Of a stretch of DNA of 64,000 nt, positions 28,429-40,059 are shown piece by piece. Position 1 is the stretch's first letter. Each line of letters opens with the position of its first letter. The stretch covers positions 2,666,001 to 2,730,000 of the forward strand of contig NZ_CP066771.1 of NCBI RefSeq assembly GCF_016466415.2, written 5' to 3'. Both the position numbers and the translations under genes were made by a program. Source of the DNA: Ralstonia pickettii (GTDB lineage Bacteria; Pseudomonadota; Gammaproteobacteria; Burkholderiales; Burkholderiaceae). The notes below the pieces were generated by a model that was not told the origin of the DNA, did no database searches, and was given only the letters and a program-made list of their open reading frames with translations.

Positions 28429-29187
28429 TTGATCCTGTACGAATATCCCTTCAACGAACGCATTCGGACGCTGCTGCGTCTCGAAGACCTGTTCGAGCGG
28501 CTGGATTTTTTTCTCGTGCAGGAGCACCCGCTGCAACACCACGTGGCACTAACCACGCTGTTCGAAGTGGTCGACGTGGCCGGGCGTGCCGATCTCAAAT
28601 CCGATCTGCTGAAAGAACTCGATCGCCAGCGCCAGACGCTCACCGCGCTGCGCGCCAACCCGCAGATCGATCAAGACGCGCTCGACGCCGTCATCAGCGA
28701 ACTGGAAACCGCCTCGGGCAATCTCACCGCCACACATGGCAAGGCCGGCCAGCTGATTGCCGACAACGAGTGGCTGACGAGCATCCGCAGCCGCGCCATC
28801 ATTCCAGGTGGGACATGTGAATTCGATCTGCCGGCGTATTTTGCATGGCAGCATCACCCCGCCGAGCGCCGCCGCGCCGATATCGTCAAATGGGCCCAAC
28901 CGCTGGTACCGCTGCGCGACGCCACGATGATCGTGCTGCGGCTGCTGCGCGAGTCGGGCCAGAGTGGCAAGGTGATTGCTAACGCTGGAAGCTATCAGCA
29001 GATGCTGTCGGGCCGCGTGTACCAGCTGATGCAGGTGCGCCTGGATGAGTCGGCGCTGGGGTTCATCCCCGAAATCAGCGCCAACAAATACATGCTCTGG
29101 GTGCGTTTTACCCAGCAGGATGGCGACCTGCGACCCAAGCCGGTCGATGCGGATATCCCGTTCCAGCTGAAGCTCTGTAATTTCTGA
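28429..29187 (+). CDS. zapD: cell division protein ZapD
   Basis: A 252-aa cytoplasmic FtsZ-bundling protein (DUF1342 family) that stabilises the Z-ring. The sequence is alpha-helical at the N-terminus ([20 protein letters not shown]) and ends in a beta-rich part ([28 protein letters not shown]) typical of ZapD. The start codon is TTG: family similarity begins exactly at [13 protein letters not shown] and no other start fits. yacG follows after 8 bases. The zapD-yacG pair beside coaE is conserved widely. Confidence 0.95.
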   Translation: MILYEYPFNERIRTLLRLEDLFERLDFFLVQEHPLQHHVALTTLFEVVDVAGRADLKSDLLKELDRQRQTLTALRANPQIDQDALDAVISELETASGNLTATHGKAGQLIADNEWLTSIRSRAIIPGGTCEFDLPAYFAWQHHPAERRRADIVKWAQPLVPLRDATMIVLRLLRESGQSGKVIANAGSYQQMLSGRVYQLMQVRLDESALGFIPEISANKYMLWVRFTQQDGDLRPKPVDADIPFQLKLCNF

Positions 29188-29195
29188 GCCGCATC

Positions 29196-29399
29196 ATGAA
29201 TGTGAAGACCGTCAAATGCCCCAGCTGCGGCAAGGCCGTGCCTTGGGTGCCGGAGAGCCGCTATCGCCCCTTCTGCTCTGAGCGCTGCAAGCAGATCGAC
29301 CTGGGTGCCTGGGCTGCCGAGCAGTACACCATCCCCGTAGTCGAAGAAGACGACCTGCCCGACGCGCCGGGCAACGATACGACCGGCAGGCTCAACTAG
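29196..29399 (+). CDS. yacG: DNA gyrase inhibitor YacG
   Basis: A 67-aa zinc-finger protein that binds GyrB and inhibits gyrase in E. coli. The zinc ligands are C8, C11, C27 and C31 (CPSCGK...[15 protein letters not shown]), followed by an acidic tail. Length and motif are standard. Its 3' end overlaps the end of the convergent mutT gene by 8 bases, so no terminator can lie between them. Confidence 0.95.
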   Translation: MNVKTVKCPSCGKAVPWVPESRYRPFCSERCKQIDLGAWAAEQYTIPVVEEDDLPDAPGNDTTGRLN

Positions 29400-29841
29400 C
29401 CATCGCTTCCTCGCGCATCCATTCGAAGACGGGCAACGTTGCCGGCAACACCGGATCCACGCTGATCGGCAACGTCTGCCAAGCGAAATCCTGGCCTTCC
29501 AACGCCCGCAGCGTGCCGTCCCAGGCCGTGACCTTGCAGAAGTGCAGGCGCACGTACGCGTGCGCGTAGTCGTGCTCGATGGTGTGCCAGGGCACGCAGG
29601 TGCGCAACGTGACGTCCAGCTCTTCCTTCAGCTCACGCGTGAGCGCGGCCTCGACCGATTCGCCCGCTTCAAGCTTGCCGCCCGGGAATTCCCAGTAGCC
29701 CGCATACGGCTTCCCCTCTGGACGCTGCGCCAGCAAGAACTGGCCGTCTGGCTGCACCAGCACACCGACGGCCACTTCGGTGATCTTGCGGCCGTCAGGT
29801 GTGTGTGTCGGTGGCACTTGCGCCAGATTGTCAGTCGACAT
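29392..29841 (-). CDS. mutT: 8-oxo-dGTP diphosphatase, MutT-type Nudix hydrolase
   Basis: A 149-aa Nudix enzyme that removes oxidised dGTP from the nucleotide pool to prevent A:T to C:G changes. The Nudix box lies at residues 54-76 ([24 protein letters not shown] region), preceded by [20 protein letters not shown], typical of MutT. ATG at 29841 is chosen because the family N-terminus follows; it overlaps the 3' end of the ATPase gene by 11 bases. A longer in-frame start runs deep into that gene. No C-terminal thiamine-phosphate synthase fusion is present, unlike in some relatives. Confidence 0.93.
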   Translation of the reverse strand: MSTDNLAQVPPTHTPDGRKITEVAVGVLVQPDGQFLLAQRPEGKPYAGYWEFPGGKLEAGESVEAALTRELKEELDVTLRTCVPWHTIEHDYAHAYVRLHFCKVTAWDGTLRALEGQDFAWQTLPISVDPVLPATLPVFEWMREEAMAS

Positions 29842-30715
29842 GCTGCCGCCCGTGCTTGCCGCCCCAGTCGCGGGCGAACTGCCATGCCACCCGGCCAGAG
29901 CGCGAACCACGCTCGAGCGCCCAAACCAGCGCATCGCCACGCGCAGCGGCGATGTCCTCGTCGCTGCAGCCGAAATGCTTGAGCCAGTGGCCGACGATGG
30001 TCAGGTATTCGTCCTGCTTGGGCGGGTAGAACGACAGCCACAGCCCGAAGCGCTCCGAGAGCGAGATCTTCTCTTCCACGACCTCGCCCGGATGGATTTC
30101 GCCATCCGATGTGTGCTGGTAGGTCTCGTTGTCCTTCATGTATTCCGGCAACAGATGGCGCCGGTTTGACGTCGCGTAGATCAGCACGTTGTCCGACTGC
30201 GTCGCCACCGAACCGTCCAGCGCAGACTTCAGCGCCTTGTAGCCGGATTCACCCTCTTCAAACGAGAGGTCATCGCAGAAGATCGCGAAGCGCTCCGGGC
30301 GCGCCGAGAGGCGCTCGACGATATCGCCCAGGTCCGCCAGATCGTCCTTGTCGACTTCGACCAGGCGCAGGCCGTCCTTCACGAACTCGTTCAGGCACGC
30401 CTTGATGAGCGACGACTTGCCGGTGCCCCGCGCGCCCGTCAGCAGCACGTTGTTGGCCGGCAACTTGCGCACGAACTGACGCGTGTTGGCGACGATGGCG
30501 TCTTTCTGGCGCTCGATGTTGTGCAGATCGCTCAGATGGATCGGCGGCAGTTGCCGGATCGGCGCGAGATAGCCGATGTTGCCGAACAAGCTCTGGCGTT
30601 TGCGCCAGCGAAAGGCAACAGCCTCGTTCCAGTCAGCTTCGGTCAGTTCAGGCGGCAGCCATTGCTCAAGCCGCCCGAGAAAGCGGTCGAGCCGTGCGGA
30701 AAGATCGGACGACAT
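29831..30715 (-). CDS. DUF815 AAA-type ATPase
   Basis: A 294-aa cytoplasmic P-loop ATPase of the DUF815 family, function not established. Walker A GARGTGKS at residues 94-101, Walker B-like FAIFCDDLSFEE, and a sensor-type NRRHLLPEYM segment. The C-terminal part (FGCSDEDIAAARGDALVWALERGSRSGRVAWQFARDW) resembles an AAA lid. It sits between argJ (16-base gap) and mutT (overlap), as in many beta-proteobacteria; context does not reveal its substrate. Confidence 0.88.
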   Translation of the reverse strand: MSSDLSARLDRFLGRLEQWLPPELTEADWNEAVAFRWRKRQSLFGNIGYLAPIRQLPPIHLSDLHNIERQKDAIVANTRQFVRKLPANNVLLTGARGTGKSSLIKACLNEFVKDGLRLVEVDKDDLADLGDIVERLSARPERFAIFCDDLSFEEGESGYKALKSALDGSVATQSDNVLIYATSNRRHLLPEYMKDNETYQHTSDGEIHPGEVVEEKISLSERFGLWLSFYPPKQDEYLTIVGHWLKHFGCSDEDIAAARGDALVWALERGSRSGRVAWQFARDWGGKHGRQHVD

Positions 30716-30731
30716 AGCAGCGGACTCCGGA

Positions 30732-31961
30732 TTACGAACGGTAGTCCGCGTTGATCGACACGTAGTCGTGCGAGAAATCGCACGTCCACACGGTGGCGCT
30801 GGCGTCGCCGCGACCGAGCGCGATACGCACGGTGATCTCCGCCTGCTTCATCACGCGCTGACCGTCTTCCTCGCGGTAGTCGGGGTTGCGGCCACCGTCA
30901 CGCGCGACCCATACATCGTCGAGCCACAGGTTCACGCCGTTCACATCGAGATCGGTCACGCCAGCGTAGCCGACGGCCGCCAGGATGCGCCCCAGGTTGG
31001 GGTCCGATGCGTAAAACGCGGTCTTGACCAGCGGCGAGTGCGCGACCGCGTAAGCGATCAAGCGGCACTCCTCGACGTTGCGGCCGCCCTCGACCTGGAT
31101 GGTCATGAACTTCGTTGCGCCCTCGCCGTCGCGCACGATCTTCTGCGCCAGCTCTTGTGCGAGGCCCGTCAGCGCATCGCGCAGCGCGGCGTAGTCGGGG
31201 TGCGATTCGGAATCGATGCGCGGCGTACCGGCCCGGCCCGTCGCGATGACGACGAACGAGTCGTTGGTGGAGGTATCGCCATCGACCGTCACGCTGTTGA
31301 ACGAATGATCGGCGGCATGGCGCACCAGCCCTTGAAGCACCGCGTCATCCACATTGGCATCGGTCGCGATGAAGCCGAGCATCGTCGCCATGTTCGGACG
31401 GATCATGCCCGCACCCTTGCTGATGCCCGACATGCGCACGGTCTTGCCCGACAACGTGCACGTGGCCGACGCTGCCTTGGGTACGGTGTCGGTAGTCATG
31501 ATGGCCTCGGCGGCGGCCAGCCAGTTGTCCGGCTTGGCGTTCGCCTCAGCAGCAGGCAGTCCGGCGATGATGCGGTCGACTGGCAGCGGCTCCAGGATCA
31601 CGCCCGTGGAAAACGGCAGCACCTGCTCCGGCGACACGCCCAGCAGCTTGGCCACGGCATCGCAGGTCTGGCGCGCATGCGCAAGGCCAGGCGCGCCGGT
31701 ACCGGCGTTCGCATTGCCCGTGTTCACGACGATCGCACGTGCGCCCTTGCCGCTCGCCAGATGCTCGCGGCACACCTGCACAGGTGCCGCGCAGAAGCGG
31801 TTCTGCGTGAACACACCGGCCACCGTCGAGCCCTCGGCGATACGAACCAGCAGCACGTCCTTGCGATTGGCCTTGCGCACACCGGCCTCGGCCCAGCCGA
31901 GGTCCACGCCGTCTATCGGCAACAGGGAGTCAGCGGCGGGCGCGACGAGATTCACAGCCAT
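30732..31961 (-). CDS. argJ: bifunctional ornithine acetyltransferase/N-acetylglutamate synthase
   Basis: Arginine pathway enzyme (409 aa) that moves acetyl from N-acetylornithine to glutamate and may also make N-acetylglutamate from acetyl-CoA. The precursor cleaves itself at a conserved site before Thr193 (MATMLGF), giving alpha and beta chains with that Thr as nucleophile. The oxyanion region STG (119-121 area) and the C-terminal EYxY-like [13 protein letters not shown] are visible. ATG at 31961 preceded by AAAGGT is preferred to a GTG three codons upstream. Whether it is bifunctional cannot be settled from sequence. Confidence 0.95.
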   Translation of the reverse strand: MAVNLVAPAADSLLPIDGVDLGWAEAGVRKANRKDVLLVRIAEGSTVAGVFTQNRFCAAPVQVCREHLASGKGARAIVVNTGNANAGTGAPGLAHARQTCDAVAKLLGVSPEQVLPFSTGVILEPLPVDRIIAGLPAAEANAKPDNWLAAAEAIMTTDTVPKAASATCTLSGKTVRMSGISKGAGMIRPNMATMLGFIATDANVDDAVLQGLVRHAADHSFNSVTVDGDTSTNDSFVVIATGRAGTPRIDSESHPDYAALRDALTGLAQELAQKIVRDGEGATKFMTIQVEGGRNVEECRLIAYAVAHSPLVKTAFYASDPNLGRILAAVGYAGVTDLDVNGVNLWLDDVWVARDGGRNPDYREEDGQRVMKQAEITVRIALGRGDASATVWTCDFSHDYVSINADYRS

Positions 31962-32034
31962 GGAGCACACCTTTCAAATGAGGATGCCCGCAGTGCGGGC
32001 ATCGTGAATCAACAGAAAACGGAGCGAAGCAGCG

Positions 32035-34839
<2,805 letters not shown>

Positions 34840-35090
34840 CGATGGCTAGGGCCGGCGAGCCACCCGGGGAGCGCGTCAAGAAAGACCGCGAAACACAGGC
34901 AGCACAACGGCCCGGAAAGGGTTGGCGCAAAGGCGGGAGTTTAGCATGTGCAAAACACCCGCTTGATGGCAGCAGACCGGCGGGATGTGGCAGGAACGCC
35001 GCACTTTAGGGCCGCGCGGAACGTCGTGCACGCAGGCACACACTCACGCTGAATTGGGGACGGGCGCCCCTGATTGCAACCCGGCCGGGT

Positions 35091-36053
35091 TCAATGGCCC
35101 GCAGCGGTCATGCTCTTGCCGATATCGGCCGCTGCGACCTTCGCCGGCGCCTTGTTGGCTGCCATCTTGGGCTGGCCGGCGTTCTCCAGGAAGGCCACCG
35201 GATTCTGCGGGACGTCGTTGACGTGCACCTCGAAGTGCAGGTGCGGGCCTGTGGCGCGGCCAGTACGGCCGATCAGGGCGATGCGCTCGCCGGCCTTCAC
35301 GATGTCGCCGACCTTCACGAAAACCTTGGACGCGTGGGCATAGCGCGTCTTCAGTCCATTGCCATGATCGATATCGATCATGTTGCCGTATTCATGGTGG
35401 AATTCACTGGCGACGACCACGCCGCCGGCGGCCGCTACGATCGGCGTGCCAACCGGGCCCACAAAGTCGACGCCGTCATGCTGCGTGCGGCGGCCCGTGA
35501 AGGGATCGATCCGCGTGCCAAACCCCGAGGAGTCGTAACCCGTCGCTACCGGGCGCACGGTGGGCATCATCTTCGCGTGGATCTGGCGGTCCATCAGGGT
35601 GCTCTCTAGCACGCTGAGGTAATCGGTGCGCTGGTCGGCAGAGCGCGTCAGGCGATTCAGCTCGGACTGAATTTCCGGCATCGACATCGGCCGCGAAAAC
35701 GCACCCGCCGGCCCGCCTCGGCTCGGCTGGGATTTGAAATCGAACTCGCGGGGCGGCACACCCGCCAAGCCCGAGACCCGGGCGCCCAGCGCATCGAGGC
35801 GCGCAATTTGCGCCTGCATTTCGCCGATGCGCGCGGCCATCAGGTTGAGGTTCTCGCGGGTGACACGCGGGTCCGCGCCGGCAACTTCCGAAGCGGCTGC
35901 ACCCGGCAGCAGGCCCTGCTTGGCCGCCAGCCACGTCGCACCGACGGACAGGGCCGCCACGGCCAGCAGTGCCGCGCCGATAGCCACGAAGACGCCGCGT
36001 CTCGACAGATGCGTTGCGCCGGCCTTGCGCGGGTGAATCAGGATGATCTGCAT
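35091..36053 (-). CDS. membrane-anchored LytM-type M23 peptidase
   Basis: A 320-aa protein with an N-terminal membrane anchor (GVFVAIGAALLAVAALSVGATWLA, ~20-45), a coiled region (NLMAARIGEMQAQIARLDALGARV), and a C-terminal M23 domain. Zinc ligands are visible: H and D of RTQHDGVDF and the HLH motif in TGPHLHFEVHVN, so the peptidase looks active on peptidoglycan cross-bridges. Gene order beside secA is conserved in Burkholderiales. The ATG at 36053 is chosen because the N-terminus MQIILIHPRKAG is sound; longer readings cross the divergent dciA promoter. Confidence 0.9.
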   Translation of the reverse strand: MQIILIHPRKAGATHLSRRGVFVAIGAALLAVAALSVGATWLAAKQGLLPGAAASEVAGADPRVTRENLNLMAARIGEMQAQIARLDALGARVSGLAGVPPREFDFKSQPSRGGPAGAFSRPMSMPEIQSELNRLTRSADQRTDYLSVLESTLMDRQIHAKMMPTVRPVATGYDSSGFGTRIDPFTGRRTQHDGVDFVGPVGTPIVAAAGGVVVASEFHHEYGNMIDIDHGNGLKTRYAHASKVFVKVGDIVKAGERIALIGRTGRATGPHLHFEVHVNDVPQNPVAFLENAGQPKMAANKAPAKVAAADIGKSMTAAGH

Positions 36054-36110
36054 CGCTCGTTTTCCGGACAAAAAAGCTGCCCACCGGCACGAAAGCGCGA
36101 TGAAGCGCCC

Positions 36111-36116
36111 TACAAT
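36111..36116 (+). promoter_or_regulatory. -10-like element (TACAAT) immediately before dciA
   Basis: TACAAT (5 of 6) ends 6 bases before the dciA ATG at 36123, so a transcript from it would start at or next to the ATG. No good -35 is seen. Either the message is leaderless or this is not the real promoter. Confidence 0.35.
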
Positions 36117-36122
36117 GCCGGC

Positions 36123-36644
36123 ATGCGAATCTTTGTTCATCCCGCTCTCAAGACGCCTGTGGCTAAACCCGTTCAGGATTGGCTCTCGGGTGCCGGTTCG
36201 GTCGGCCCGCTGATGCAGGCGGCCAGGCAATTGGCGTCGTTGGAAGCGGAGGTGTTGTCGCTGTTGCCACCCGGTCTGGGCGGCGGGGTGGCCGTCGGTG
36301 GCATCAAGAACGATGCGCGCGACAGCCGCGAAGCGACTCTGGTGTTGCTCGCCGCACATAGTGCGGCTGCGGCGCGCTTGCGGCAGGTGGTACCCACCTT
36401 GCTGGAACGTCTGCAGCGCCGGGGATCGCAGATTACCGCAATTCGTGTACGGGTACAACCGCAGGGCGGGAATGACAGTTTATGGCCACAAGAGACCGAA
36501 AAGCCGCCTAAACGCGCCAAGATGACCGCAGTTGGAGTCAACAGCCTGGCGGCCCTGGCCAATGAACTGCCCGATTCGCCGCTCCGGGAGGCCCTGGCCG
36601 AAATGGTTGCGCGACACGTCGCGCCAGCGGCCAAGCCTAAATAA
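36123..36644 (+). CDS. dciA: DciA/DUF721 family replicative helicase loader
   Basis: A 173-aa protein of the DUF721 family. DciA is the ancestral loader that works with DnaB in most bacteria lacking DnaC. The N-terminal half carries the family pattern (PLMQAARQLASLEAEVLSLLPP; TLVLLAAHSAAAARLRQVVPTLLERL; ITAIRVRVQP), and the tail is basic and probably disordered (ETEKPPKRAKM). It is transcribed divergently from the M23 gene and converges on lpxC, the usual place in this group. The start is the only suitable ATG, and no Shine-Dalgarno is visible. Confidence 0.85.
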   Translation: MRIFVHPALKTPVAKPVQDWLSGAGSVGPLMQAARQLASLEAEVLSLLPPGLGGGVAVGGIKNDARDSREATLVLLAAHSAAAARLRQVVPTLLERLQRRGSQITAIRVRVQPQGGNDSLWPQETEKPPKRAKMTAVGVNSLAALANELPDSPLREALAEMVARHVAPAAKPK

Positions 36645-36672
36645 AAAGCGCCCCGCAGGGCGCTTTCTTATA
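36641..36672. terminator. bidirectional terminator between dciA and lpxC
   Basis: AAAGCGCCC (36645-36653), loop CGCA, GGGCGCTTT (36658-36666), preceded by an A-run on the plus strand and followed by CTTAT. It begins inside the dciA stop region and serves the converging lpxC transcript as well. Confidence 0.8.
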
Positions 36673-36691
36673 CGAACGACCGCTCAGCCGA

Positions 36692-37609
36692 TCACGAGAA
36701 GGCCGGTTGCCACTGCGGCAGAAACGCGCGCGGCGCTTCTTCCACCTTGTCGAACGTCACCATCTCATAAGCCGTTTCGTCGGCCAGCAGCGCGCGCAGC
36801 AGCGCGTTGTTCAGGCCATGACCCGACTTGTGCGCGGTGTATGCGGCGATCAGCGGGTGGCCCACCACATACAGGTCGCCAATCGCGTCGAGGATCTTGT
36901 GACGGACGAACTCATCGCCGTAGCGCAGTTCGTCGTTGTTCAGCATGCGGTGTTCGTCGAGCACGATGGCGTTGTCGAGGCTACCGCCGCGCGCCAGGCC
37001 GACCTCGCGCAGCATCTCGACTTCGTGGGCGAAACCGAACGTACGGGCGCGGGCGATTTCACGCGTGTAGCTCGTATCGGCAAAGTCGATCTCGAACGTC
37101 TGGCCGGTCTTATCGACGGCCGGGTGGCGGAATTCGATCGTGAACGACAGCTTGAAGCCGAAGTAGGGATCGAGGCGGGCAAGCTTGTCGCCCTCGCGGA
37201 TTTCCACCGGCTTCGTCACGCGAATGAACCGCTTGGCTGCGCCCTGCTCTTCGATACCCGCCGATTGCAGCAGAAACACGAACGAGGCCGCGCTGCCGTC
37301 CATGATGGGGATTTCTTCGGCGTCGACGTCGACATAGAGATTGTCGATGCCCAAGCCCGCGCACGCAGACATCAAATGTTCGACGGTCGAGACGCGGGCG
37401 CCGTCCTTTTGCAGCACGGACGCTAGGCGCGTGTCGCCGATGGCGCTTGCGGTAGCGGGAATCTCGACGGCCGGGTCGAGGTCAACGCGCGTGAAGACGA
37501 TGCCGGTGCCTGCGGCTGCCGGGCGCAACGTCAACGTCACCTTGCGGCCCGAGTGCAACCCAATGCCGACGGTCTTGACGAGGGACTTGATGGTGCGTTG
37601 TTTCAACAT
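36692..37609 (-). CDS. lpxC: UDP-3-O-acyl-N-acetylglucosamine deacetylase
   Basis: The zinc-dependent committed step of lipid A synthesis, 305 aa, same length as E. coli LpxC. Zinc ligands appear in [10 protein letters not shown] and [12 protein letters not shown] (HxxxD); [14 protein letters not shown] and FRHPAVDKT are typical. The ATG at 37609 gives the family start [26 protein letters not shown] precedes it. As in other proteobacteria it lies just beyond ftsZ, but here a peroxiredoxin gene separates them. Protein stability control by FtsH is known elsewhere and may apply. Confidence 0.97.
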   Translation of the reverse strand: MLKQRTIKSLVKTVGIGLHSGRKVTLTLRPAAAGTGIVFTRVDLDPAVEIPATASAIGDTRLASVLQKDGARVSTVEHLMSACAGLGIDNLYVDVDAEEIPIMDGSAASFVFLLQSAGIEEQGAAKRFIRVTKPVEIREGDKLARLDPYFGFKLSFTIEFRHPAVDKTGQTFEIDFADTSYTREIARARTFGFAHEVEMLREVGLARGGSLDNAIVLDEHRMLNNDELRYGDEFVRHKILDAIGDLYVVGHPLIAAYTAHKSGHGLNNALLRALLADETAYEMVTFDKVEEAPRAFLPQWQPAFS

Positions 37610-37644
37610 GGCCGCCCTCAACTCACGAAATTTGTACGATTGTT

Positions 37645-37673
37645 TTTATCTATGCGGTCTGCATAGGTGATAA
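37645..37673 (-). promoter_or_regulatory. lpxC promoter candidate with an inverted repeat in its spacer
   Basis: On the minus strand: -35 TTATCA (37673-37668, 4 of 6), 17-base spacer, -10 GATAAA (37650-37645, 4 of 6). The inverted repeat CTATGC-GGTCT-GCATAG (37650-37666) fills the spacer, which suggests a regulator binding between the two hexamers. Hexamers are weak, so the call is tentative. Confidence 0.4.
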
Positions 37674-37853
37674 CCCTGAGCATACCATTTTCACATCCCT
37701 GCCTTCAAAACGACTTTTGTATCGGGATGTTAGGGGTGCACGGAATTGACTCAACATTAGTGCACGCAGATTCGGCGCCACCGTCGCCTCAGTCTTGAAG
37801 CAGGGCGGGATGGCGGCGGTACTCCGCCATTTGGTGGGGTGTGCGACGTGGCG

Positions 37854-38354
37854 TCAGAGTACCGCGAGGATCGATTCGGCACTGCTGACGGAGAACTGTC
37901 CGGGTGCTTCGACCTGTAGCGCAGTTACCACACCGTCCTTCACGACCATCGCATAACGCTGGGAACGCACGCCCATGCCGCGCTTGGAGAGATCCTGGTC
38001 GAGGCCGAGTTTGCTCGTGAACTCTGCGCTGCCGTCGCCGAGCATGCGGATCTTGTCGTCGGTGCCCTGCGTGCGAGCCCAGGCGCCCATCACAAAGGCG
38101 TCGTTGACAGACACACACCAGATTTCGTCGACACCCTTGGCGCGCAGTGCGTCGTAGTTGGCGAGGTAGCCTGGCACATGCCGCGCGGAGCAGGTCGGTG
38201 TGAACGCACCGGGCAGCCCGAAGATGACGATCGTCTTGCCCTCGGCCAGATGCTGGACGGAGAAAGCGTTGGGGCCCAGCGCGCAGCCGTCCTTTTCCAC
38301 TTCAAAGAACTCGTAGAGCGTTGCGCCGGGAAGCGGTTGACCGGGCTGGATCAT
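37854..38354 (-). CDS. peroxiredoxin (Prx5-like, AhpC/TSA family)
   Basis: A 166-aa thiol peroxidase that reduces hydrogen and alkyl peroxides. The peroxidatic Cys is C55 in PGAFTPTCSARHVPGY, the Prx5 active-site pattern. The only other Cys (in DGCALGP near 24 and DEIWCVSV near 83) do not form an obvious resolving pair, so a glutathione- or glutaredoxin-dependent mechanism is possible (inference). It lies between ftsZ and lpxC on the same strand, separated from ftsZ by a ~390-base gap holding a strong hairpin, so it probably has its own promoter. Confidence 0.92.
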   Translation of the reverse strand: MIQPGQPLPGATLYEFFEVEKDGCALGPNAFSVQHLAEGKTIVIFGLPGAFTPTCSARHVPGYLANYDALRAKGVDEIWCVSVNDAFVMGAWARTQGTDDKIRMLGDGSAEFTSKLGLDQDLSKRGMGVRSQRYAMVVKDGVVTALQVEAPGQFSVSSAESILAVL

Positions 38355-38745
38355 GATCGTCAGGAAGCGGTTGCGTGGATATCGCGATCATAGAACCTGC
38401 CGAGCGAGCGCGCAGCCGGTTCTTAAAACGAGACCGCCCGCGTGAACGAATCACGCGGGCGGTCTTGGGAGACAACACCATCAGGCCGCTTGGCTCGGAA
38501 CGCACCGCGCGCGGCACAACGAACGGACACACCCGCCGGGCGGGGTGAACCCTTCCGGGGAGGCGGCCAGAGGCCAACCTGCCCGGCGGCAACGACTGTG
38601 TCCGGTTCGTCGCGCGCTGTCGACTGACCAGCGACCGGCCATCACACAACGGCGATCACGGGAGGGGAGCCGTGAACCGCGCGCGGCGTGCGGTGCCGCA
38701 GGCAGTCGGACGTGCGCGAGCGCTATCGAACCTACGCAGGCCCGA
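38355..38745. other. long intergenic region between ftsZ and the peroxiredoxin gene
   Basis: About 390 bases with no convincing gene. Reading down the minus strand from ftsZ, it holds ~280 GC-rich bases with scattered short inverted repeats (for example CCGCGCGCGG near 38503), then the 15-bp-stem hairpin at 38431-38465, then ~75 bases that must include the peroxiredoxin promoter. Short open frames here lack ribosome binding sites and overlap ftsZ in the wrong strand. Confidence 0.6.
38427..38465 (-). terminator. strong hairpin, probable terminator of the dcw/ftsZ transcript
   Basis: A perfect 15-bp inverted repeat AGACCGCCCGCGTGA/TCACGCGGGCGGTCT with a 5-base loop. On the minus strand it is followed by CGTTTTAAG, an imperfect T-run, so termination is likely but perhaps incomplete. 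It lies ~280 bases after the ftsZ stop. Confidence 0.65.
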
Positions 38746-39945
38746 TCAGTCCGCCTGCTTGCGCAGGAATGCCGGAATGTCGTACGTGTCGACACCCTTT
38801 TCTTGCAGTGCCGCCACGTGAGCCGATGCCGACTCACGCGAGCTGCGCCACACGGCCGGGGTGTCGAAATTGCTGTAGTCCGGGGCCGTTGCCACCGAGT
38901 GACCGGCGCCACCGCCGAACGCCACCGGCTGGTTGTCGGTGCCGGTCTTCAGCAGCGTCATCGTCTGCGGCTGTTGTTGCTTGTTGCGAGCAGCGCGGCC
39001 CAGACCCGTGGCAACCACGGTCACGCGCAGCGCATCGCCCATGGCGTCGTCGTAGACCGTACCGAAGATGACGGTGGCATCTTCCGCGGCATAGCTGCGG
39101 ATGGTGTTCATCACTTCCTTGGTCTCAGACAGCTTGAGCGAGCGGCTGGCCGTGATGTTGACCAGCACGCCACGCGCACCCGACAGGTCCACGCCTTCCA
39201 GCAGCGGGCTTGCCACGGCTTGCTCAGCGGCCAGACGCGCACGGTCGACGCCGGACACGGTGGCCGTGCCCATCATCGCCTTGCCCTGTTCGCCCATCAC
39301 TGTCTTCACGTCTTCAAAGTCGACGTTCACCAGACCGTCGACGTTGATGATTTCCGCAATGCCGGCGACCGCGTTGTGCAGCACGTCGTCGGCGCACTGG
39401 AAGCACTTGTCCATCTCGGCGTCGTCGCCCATGACTTCGAAGAGCTTTTCGTTGAGCACGACGATCAGCGAATCGACGTTGCCTTCGAGGTCGTTCGCGC
39501 CATGCTCGCCAACCTTCGAACGGCGTGCGCCTTCGAAGTCGAACGGCTTGGAGACAACGCCCACGGTCAGGATGCCCATTTCCTTGGCGACCTGTGCAAC
39601 CACCGGTGCTGCACCGGTGCCCGTGCCACCGCCCATGCCGGCGGTAATGAAGACCATGTGCGCGCCACGCAGTGCGTCGGCGATCTGCTCACGGGCTTCC
39701 TCTGCGCAGTGCTTGCCGACTTCCGGCTTGGCGCCAGCGCCCAGCCCCGTGCTGCCGAGCTGCAGCACGCGCGATGCGGTGGAGCGCTTGAGCGCCTGCG
39801 CATCGGTGTTCATGCAGATGAATTCCACGCCTTGCACGCCGCGGTTGATCATGTGCTGCACGGCATTGCCACCCGCGCCGCCGACGCCGACCACCTTGAT
39901 GATGGTGCCGTCCTGCATTTCCGTTTCAATCATGTCGAAGTCCAT
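38746..39945 (-). CDS. ftsZ: cell division tubulin homologue FtsZ
   Basis: The GTP-dependent polymer that forms the division ring. The 399-aa protein has the nucleotide site VGVGGAGGNAV near residue 20, the tubulin signature GGGTGTG near 107, the T7 loop region (NVDFEDVKTVM), and the conserved C-terminal peptide DIPAFLRKQ that binds FtsA, separated by a ~60-residue linker. Two adjacent ATGs exist (39948, 39945); GGAGG is 5 bases from the second and only 2 from the first, so 39945 is preferred. Last gene of the dcw cluster. Confidence 0.98.
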   Translation of the reverse strand: MDFDMIETEMQDGTIIKVVGVGGAGGNAVQHMINRGVQGVEFICMNTDAQALKRSTASRVLQLGSTGLGAGAKPEVGKHCAEEAREQIADALRGAHMVFITAGMGGGTGTGAAPVVAQVAKEMGILTVGVVSKPFDFEGARRSKVGEHGANDLEGNVDSLIVVLNEKLFEVMGDDAEMDKCFQCADDVLHNAVAGIAEIINVDGLVNVDFEDVKTVMGEQGKAMMGTATVSGVDRARLAAEQAVASPLLEGVDLSGARGVLVNITASRSLKLSETKEVMNTIRSYAAEDATVIFGTVYDDAMGDALRVTVVATGLGRAARNKQQQPQTMTLLKTGTDNQPVAFGGGAGHSVATAPDYSNFDTPAVWRSSRESASAHVAALQEKGVDTYDIPAFLRKQAD

Positions 39946-40040
39946 CATTGCCTCCAGAAGTGATCAGTCCCAGACGATGCAGCCTCCCCGCCGCAACTCC
40001 TGGTTCCTGAACAAAAAACATCAAAACAAGAAACTCAACT

Positions 40041-40059
40041 TGCTCCCCCCAAGGGAGCA
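40041..40059. other. hairpin in the ftsA-ftsZ spacer
   Basis: TGCTCCC (40041-40047), loop CCCAA, GGGAGCA (40053-40059). On the minus strand it is 27 bases after the ftsA stop and ~95 bases before ftsZ, followed by TTGAGTTTCTTGTTTTG, which has T-rich patches but no tight run. It may be an attenuator, an RNA processing site or an mRNA-stabilising stem for ftsZ. Confidence 0.5.

Noticed and set aside
35078-35091. 14-base palindrome AACCCGGCCGGGTT at the end of the M23 peptidase gene
   Set aside because: It has no T-run or adequate loop for a terminator, and a single GC palindrome is likely by chance in this composition.
38671-38830. GGGAGGGGAGCC-GTG resembling a ribosome binding site and start on the plus strand
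   Set aside because: The frame runs antisense into ftsZ and stops after about 50 codons with no similarity.
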